Shown here one piece after another: positions 61,036 to 64,000 of a DNA stretch of 64,000 nt (the stretch's first letter is position 1; each line of letters starts with the position of its first letter). The stretch covers positions 178,516-242,515 of the forward strand of contig NZ_KB898624.1 of NCBI RefSeq assembly GCF_000377705.1, given 5' to 3'. Both the position numbers and the translations under genes were made by a program. This DNA comes from Salsuginibacillus kocurii DSM 18087 (GTDB taxonomy: Bacteria; Bacillota; Bacilli; Bacillales; Marinococcaceae). Under the pieces are notes generated by a model. That model was not told the origin of the DNA and searched no databases. It saw nothing but the letters and a program-made list of their open reading frames with translations.

Positions 61036-63483
61036 TCATGTATTTTCATTCGGCTTCCAGTTAATTTGTTTTGTCACTCGTGTAACCTCACCAACTTTTT
61101 TTGAATCAAGTACAAATGATCCATTTGTAAATCTGTCGCTTGGTTTCATCGATGCCGTATTTACGAGTACTGTTTCCTCTTTGTTCGTTTGTAACATGTA
61201 GCTTTCATGCCCTCTTGAAATAAGGGTGAAATATACTAATTCGTGCGGTTTAGATTTTAATGCCCGCAACACGACCTGTCCTCTCTTCGCCCGGCCTGTA
61301 GACGGTATTTCAGAGAGCGGCATCGTTTTCGCTGATCCGCGCTGTGTCACAGCAAATAAGAGACTCGAATCGTTTTGCAACAATGGCAGTGCTGCCGCGC
61401 CAATGACTTCATCTTCTTTCAGATTAATTCCTTTTACTCCTGCTGTGCGTTGACTCGTTTCATTTACTTCTTCTTCAGAAAAGCGGACGACATAACCTTT
61501 TTTAGTAGCCATAAGGAGCTCTGCCGCACCATTTGTTTCCTCGACTCGTATTAATTCATCTTCATTTTTCAACTTTATGCCCACTAGAGATTTTGAATAG
61601 CGCTGCGGTTGATAATCAGACAGTTTTGTACGTTTGATCAATCCATTTTTTGTAAAGAAGGTCAAATAACTGCTTTCAGAGAATTCCTTGACATATAACG
61701 CTTGGATCAACTTTTCGTTGGCCTCCAGCGTCACCAGGTTGCCAAGGTGCTGGCCGTTGTCTTTCCAACGAATATCGGGTAGTTCATAGACTGGCAAGTA
61801 CACATAGTGACCTCCAGATGTAAATAAAAGAATGCTTTCTGTCGTATTGCCTTCATAAAAAGCCAGCAGCTGATCGCTTTCTTTCATACCTGGAGGGTCT
61901 TCATTTGAAGCGTTATAAGAACGCAGACTTGTTCGTTTGACGTACCCATCTTTGCTGATGGTTATAATTACATCTTCTGAAGGAATCATGGCCTCCATAT
62001 CAATTTTTAATTCTTCTACATTCTCTTGAATTTTCGTACGGCGCTCTTCGCCATAGGTTTTACTAATAGCTTTCAGCTCTTTTTTAATGACCTGTGCTAA
62101 TTTCTTTTCACTACCCAAAACTTCTTCAAGCTTCTTAATATTTTGTTCTAACTCAGATTTTTCTTGAGCAAGTGTTTGTACGTCTGTATTTGTTAAACGG
62201 TATAGCTGAAGGTTTACAATAGCTTCAGCTTGTTCCTCTGTAAATGTAAACCGTGCTTGAATATTCCGTTTCGCATCTGCTTTATCTTTTGATGCTCGAA
62301 TTTCTTCAATTACTTCATCCAATACCGACACGGCATGCATAAGGCCTTCGACAATATGAAGTCGTTTTTGTGCTTTTGTTAAATCGTGGGTAGACCTTGC
62401 AGTTACAACTTCTTTTTGGTGCGCAATATAAGCATCCAACAGCTGTGGTAAAGTTAAAAGAGACGGAGTCTTATTAGCAATCGCTACCATATTAAAATTG
62501 TATGTAAGCTGCAGGTCTGTGTTTTTGTACATATAGTTCAATATGCTTTGAGCGTCTGCTTCTTTTTTTAATTCAATTACAATCCGCAAGCCGGTGCGAT
62601 CAGTGTCATCCCGAACTTCCGCAATGCCGTCGATTTTTTTGTCAAAGCGGATCTCATCCATTTTCTTGACTAAGGTTGCTTTGTTTACATCGTACGGAAT
62701 TTCGGTAATTACGATTTGCTGGCGCCCGCTGCGCACATCTTCAATTGCTGCTGTTCCCCGTAATACAGCTTTCCCTTTCCCTGTTTCATAGGCTTTTTGA
62801 ATCCCGTCCATTCCTTGGATCGAACCGCCTCCAGGAAAATCAGGACCTGTTAAAACAGTCATAATATCAGCAACACTGCACGTTGGTTTATCCATCCGCA
62901 TGATGACAGCATCGATTACTTCTGCCAGATTATGCGGCGGAATGTCTGTAGCATAACCGGAAGAAATACCGGTAGAACCATTAACAAGCAAATTTGGAAA
63001 CCGTGAAGGAAGGACAACCGGTTCTTCTTGTGTGTCATCAAAATTGGGAATGAATTCAACCGTTTCTTTATCAATTTCTCTTAGCATCTCTGTGGCTATT
63101 GGGCTGAGCCTTGCTTCTGTATAACGCATAGCAGCCGGGGGATCGCCATCAATCGAGCCGTTATTGCCGTGCATTTCAATCAGCATGTTTTTTGATTTCC
63201 AATTCTGGCTCATCCGCACAAGTGCTTCATAAACCGAAGAATCACCGTGCGGGTGATAGTTACCAATCACATTACCAACTGTTTTGGCAGCTTTTCGAAA
63301 CGGTTTGTCGGCTGTATTTCCGTCTTGCCTCATTGCATAAAGAATACGGCGCTGCACCGGCTTGAGACCATCTCTTGCATCTGGCAGCGCCCGTTCTTGA
63401 ATAATATATTTACTGTATCTGCCAAAGCGGTCGCCTAGTACATCTTCTAATGGCAAATCAAGGTACGTTTCAGCTTCGTTCAC
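61036..63483 (-). CDS. parC: DNA topoisomerase IV subunit A
   Basis: ParC (815 aa) is the DNA-cleaving subunit of topoisomerase IV, which decatenates daughter chromosomes. The N-terminal winged-helix/tower region has QERALPDARDGLKPVQRRILYAM, HPHGDSSVYE and the active-site Tyr121 in AAMRYTEARLSP. Ser82 and Glu86, the positions that change in quinolone-resistant strains, have the wild-type identity. The C-terminal half has GyrA/ParC beta-pinwheel repeats. The start is a GTG behind AGGAGGATC. Its first bases overlap the parE stop (GTGA), so the pair is coupled. Confidence 0.97.
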   Translation of the reverse strand: MNEAETYLDLPLEDVLGDRFGRYSKYIIQERALPDARDGLKPVQRRILYAMRQDGNTADKPFRKAAKTVGNVIGNYHPHGDSSVYEALVRMSQNWKSKNMLIEMHGNNGSIDGDPPAAMRYTEARLSPIATEMLREIDKETVEFIPNFDDTQEEPVVLPSRFPNLLVNGSTGISSGYATDIPPHNLAEVIDAVIMRMDKPTCSVADIMTVLTGPDFPGGGSIQGMDGIQKAYETGKGKAVLRGTAAIEDVRSGRQQIVITEIPYDVNKATLVKKMDEIRFDKKIDGIAEVRDDTDRTGLRIVIELKKEADAQSILNYMYKNTDLQLTYNFNMVAIANKTPSLLTLPQLLDAYIAHQKEVVTARSTHDLTKAQKRLHIVEGLMHAVSVLDEVIEEIRASKDKADAKRNIQARFTFTEEQAEAIVNLQLYRLTNTDVQTLAQEKSELEQNIKKLEEVLGSEKKLAQVIKKELKAISKTYGEERRTKIQENVEELKIDMEAMIPSEDVIITISKDGYVKRTSLRSYNASNEDPPGMKESDQLLAFYEGNTTESILLFTSGGHYVYLPVYELPDIRWKDNGQHLGNLVTLEANEKLIQALYVKEFSESSYLTFFTKNGLIKRTKLSDYQPQRYSKSLVGIKLKNEDELIRVEETNGAAELLMATKKGYVVRFSEEEVNETSQRTAGVKGINLKEDEVIGAAALPLLQNDSSLLFAVTQRGSAKTMPLSEIPSTGRAKRGQVVLRALKSKPHELVYFTLISRGHESYMLQTNKEETVLVNTASMKPSDRFTNGSFVLDSKKVGEVTRVTKQINWKPNENT

Positions 63484-64000
63484 GATAGATCCTCCTCAGT
63501 GACATGCAGGTGTTCATTTTCTAAGATATTGGTTTCTTCTTCTAAGCCAAATGCCACATGTGATTCAATCCATTTTCTCCGCGGTTCAACTTTATCACCC
63601 ATCAAGGTGGATACACGTTTATCTGCGCGGGCAATATCCTCCATTGTTACCCGGATCAGCGTTCTCGTTTCAGGGTTCATTGTCGTCTCCCACAGCTGGG
63701 TCGCATCCATTTCACCTAACCCTTTGTAACGTTGGATGGCATAGCCTTTGCCGACTTGTTTAATAGCATCATTCAACTCATCTTCATTCCAGGCATAGAC
63801 GACTTTTTCTTTCGCCCCGCTCCCTTTGCTTACTTTATAAAGCGGAGGCAACGCAATGAAGACTTTCCCTGCTTCTATCAAAGGAAGCATATACCGGTAA
63901 AAGAAGGTTAACAGCAAAACTTGAATATGAGCGCCGTCCGTATCAGCATCGGTCATAATAATGACTTTATTGTAATTGCTGTCTTCCATCGTAAAATCTG
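63480..64000 (-). CDS. parE: DNA topoisomerase IV subunit B, C-terminal part
   Basis: This is the 3' end of parE, about 173 codons; the frame is still open at base 64000 and the gene continues beyond the window. It shows the TOPRIM metal site IIMTDADTDGAHIQVLLLTFFYRYM, then ALPPLYKV and the C-terminal GYAIQRYKGLGEMDATQLWETTMNPETR, which are characteristic of GyrB/ParE. The N-terminal ATPase domain is outside the window. It is upstream of parC in the same operon. The ATG at 63989 is an internal methionine. Confidence 0.96.
   Translation of the reverse strand, partial: DFTMEDSNYNKVIIMTDADTDGAHIQVLLLTFFYRYMLPLIEAGKVFIALPPLYKVSKGSGAKEKVVYAWNEDELNDAIKQVGKGYAIQRYKGLGEMDATQLWETTMNPETRTLIRVTMEDIARADKRVSTLMGDKVEPRRKWIESHVAFGLEEETNILENEHLHVTEEDLS

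Noticed and set aside
63989-63989. Start of parE at the ATG here
   Set aside because: The frame is open to the window edge and the TOPRIM domain is internal to ParE, so the gene continues beyond base 64000.

Overview
The window comes from a low-to-moderate G+C, endospore-forming Bacillaceae chromosome. Shine-Dalgarno sequences are strong (AAGGAGG-like), GTG and TTG starts are frequent, and many proteins have close Bacillus counterparts: KapB, YuzF, the NdoAI/NdoA toxin-antitoxin pair, AddAB, OdhAB and a lysine-riboswitch dapA. Very acidic lipoproteins and an ectoine-hydrolase gene cluster point to a salt-adapted (halophilic or haloalkaliphilic) member. I saw no rRNA, tRNA, CRISPR array, insertion sequence or prophage, and no recognisable transcription-factor gene.

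Layout. 1-4480 holds glutamate synthase gltB (5' end outside the window) and gltD. 4663-7886 holds an aromatic-acid-exporter-type membrane protein, a small anchored acidic protein, kapB and a PQQ-type sugar dehydrogenase lipoprotein. 8140-14318 is a five-gene operon: a Cys/Met-type PLP enzyme, an M20 amidohydrolase, a homoserine-dehydrogenase-like oxidoreductase, an aldehyde dehydrogenase and an ectoine hydrolase. It looks like an ectoine catabolic pathway in which the usual DoeB and DoeD are replaced by other families. 14463-18196 holds two transporters, yidD and lysine-riboswitch-controlled dapA. 18917-27809 mixes the NdoAI/NdoA module, an esterase, small unknown genes, manganese catalase, a second copy of the polytopic transporter type, a YeeE/YedE transporter and a YkgJ-like Cys-cluster protein.

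The most interesting locus is the YeeE/YedE gene (25681-26931, minus). Its reading frame is interrupted once, by a UGA exactly where the family has its conserved GGGC cysteine. A 7-bp hairpin with a GGG loop lies 24 nt downstream, which fits a bacterial SECIS element. The gene is therefore a candidate selenoprotein rather than two genes. A small protein at 34193-34498 resembles, from memory, a family with Cys/Sec members and may be linked.

28008-44628 carries a HAD phosphatase, odhAB, small unknowns, a UbiB/ABC1 kinase, nupC, and a phnD-phnC-phnE-phnE operon with a HAD hydrolase but no C-P lyase. 44657-60570 holds membrane and esterase genes, a PDZ-less trypsin-like protease and the DNA end-processing block addB-addA-sbcD-sbcC, followed by a gap with a short repeat family and another hydrolase. 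61036-64000 (minus) is parE-parC (topoisomerase IV); parE runs off the right edge. Most transcription units end in clear Rho-independent terminators.
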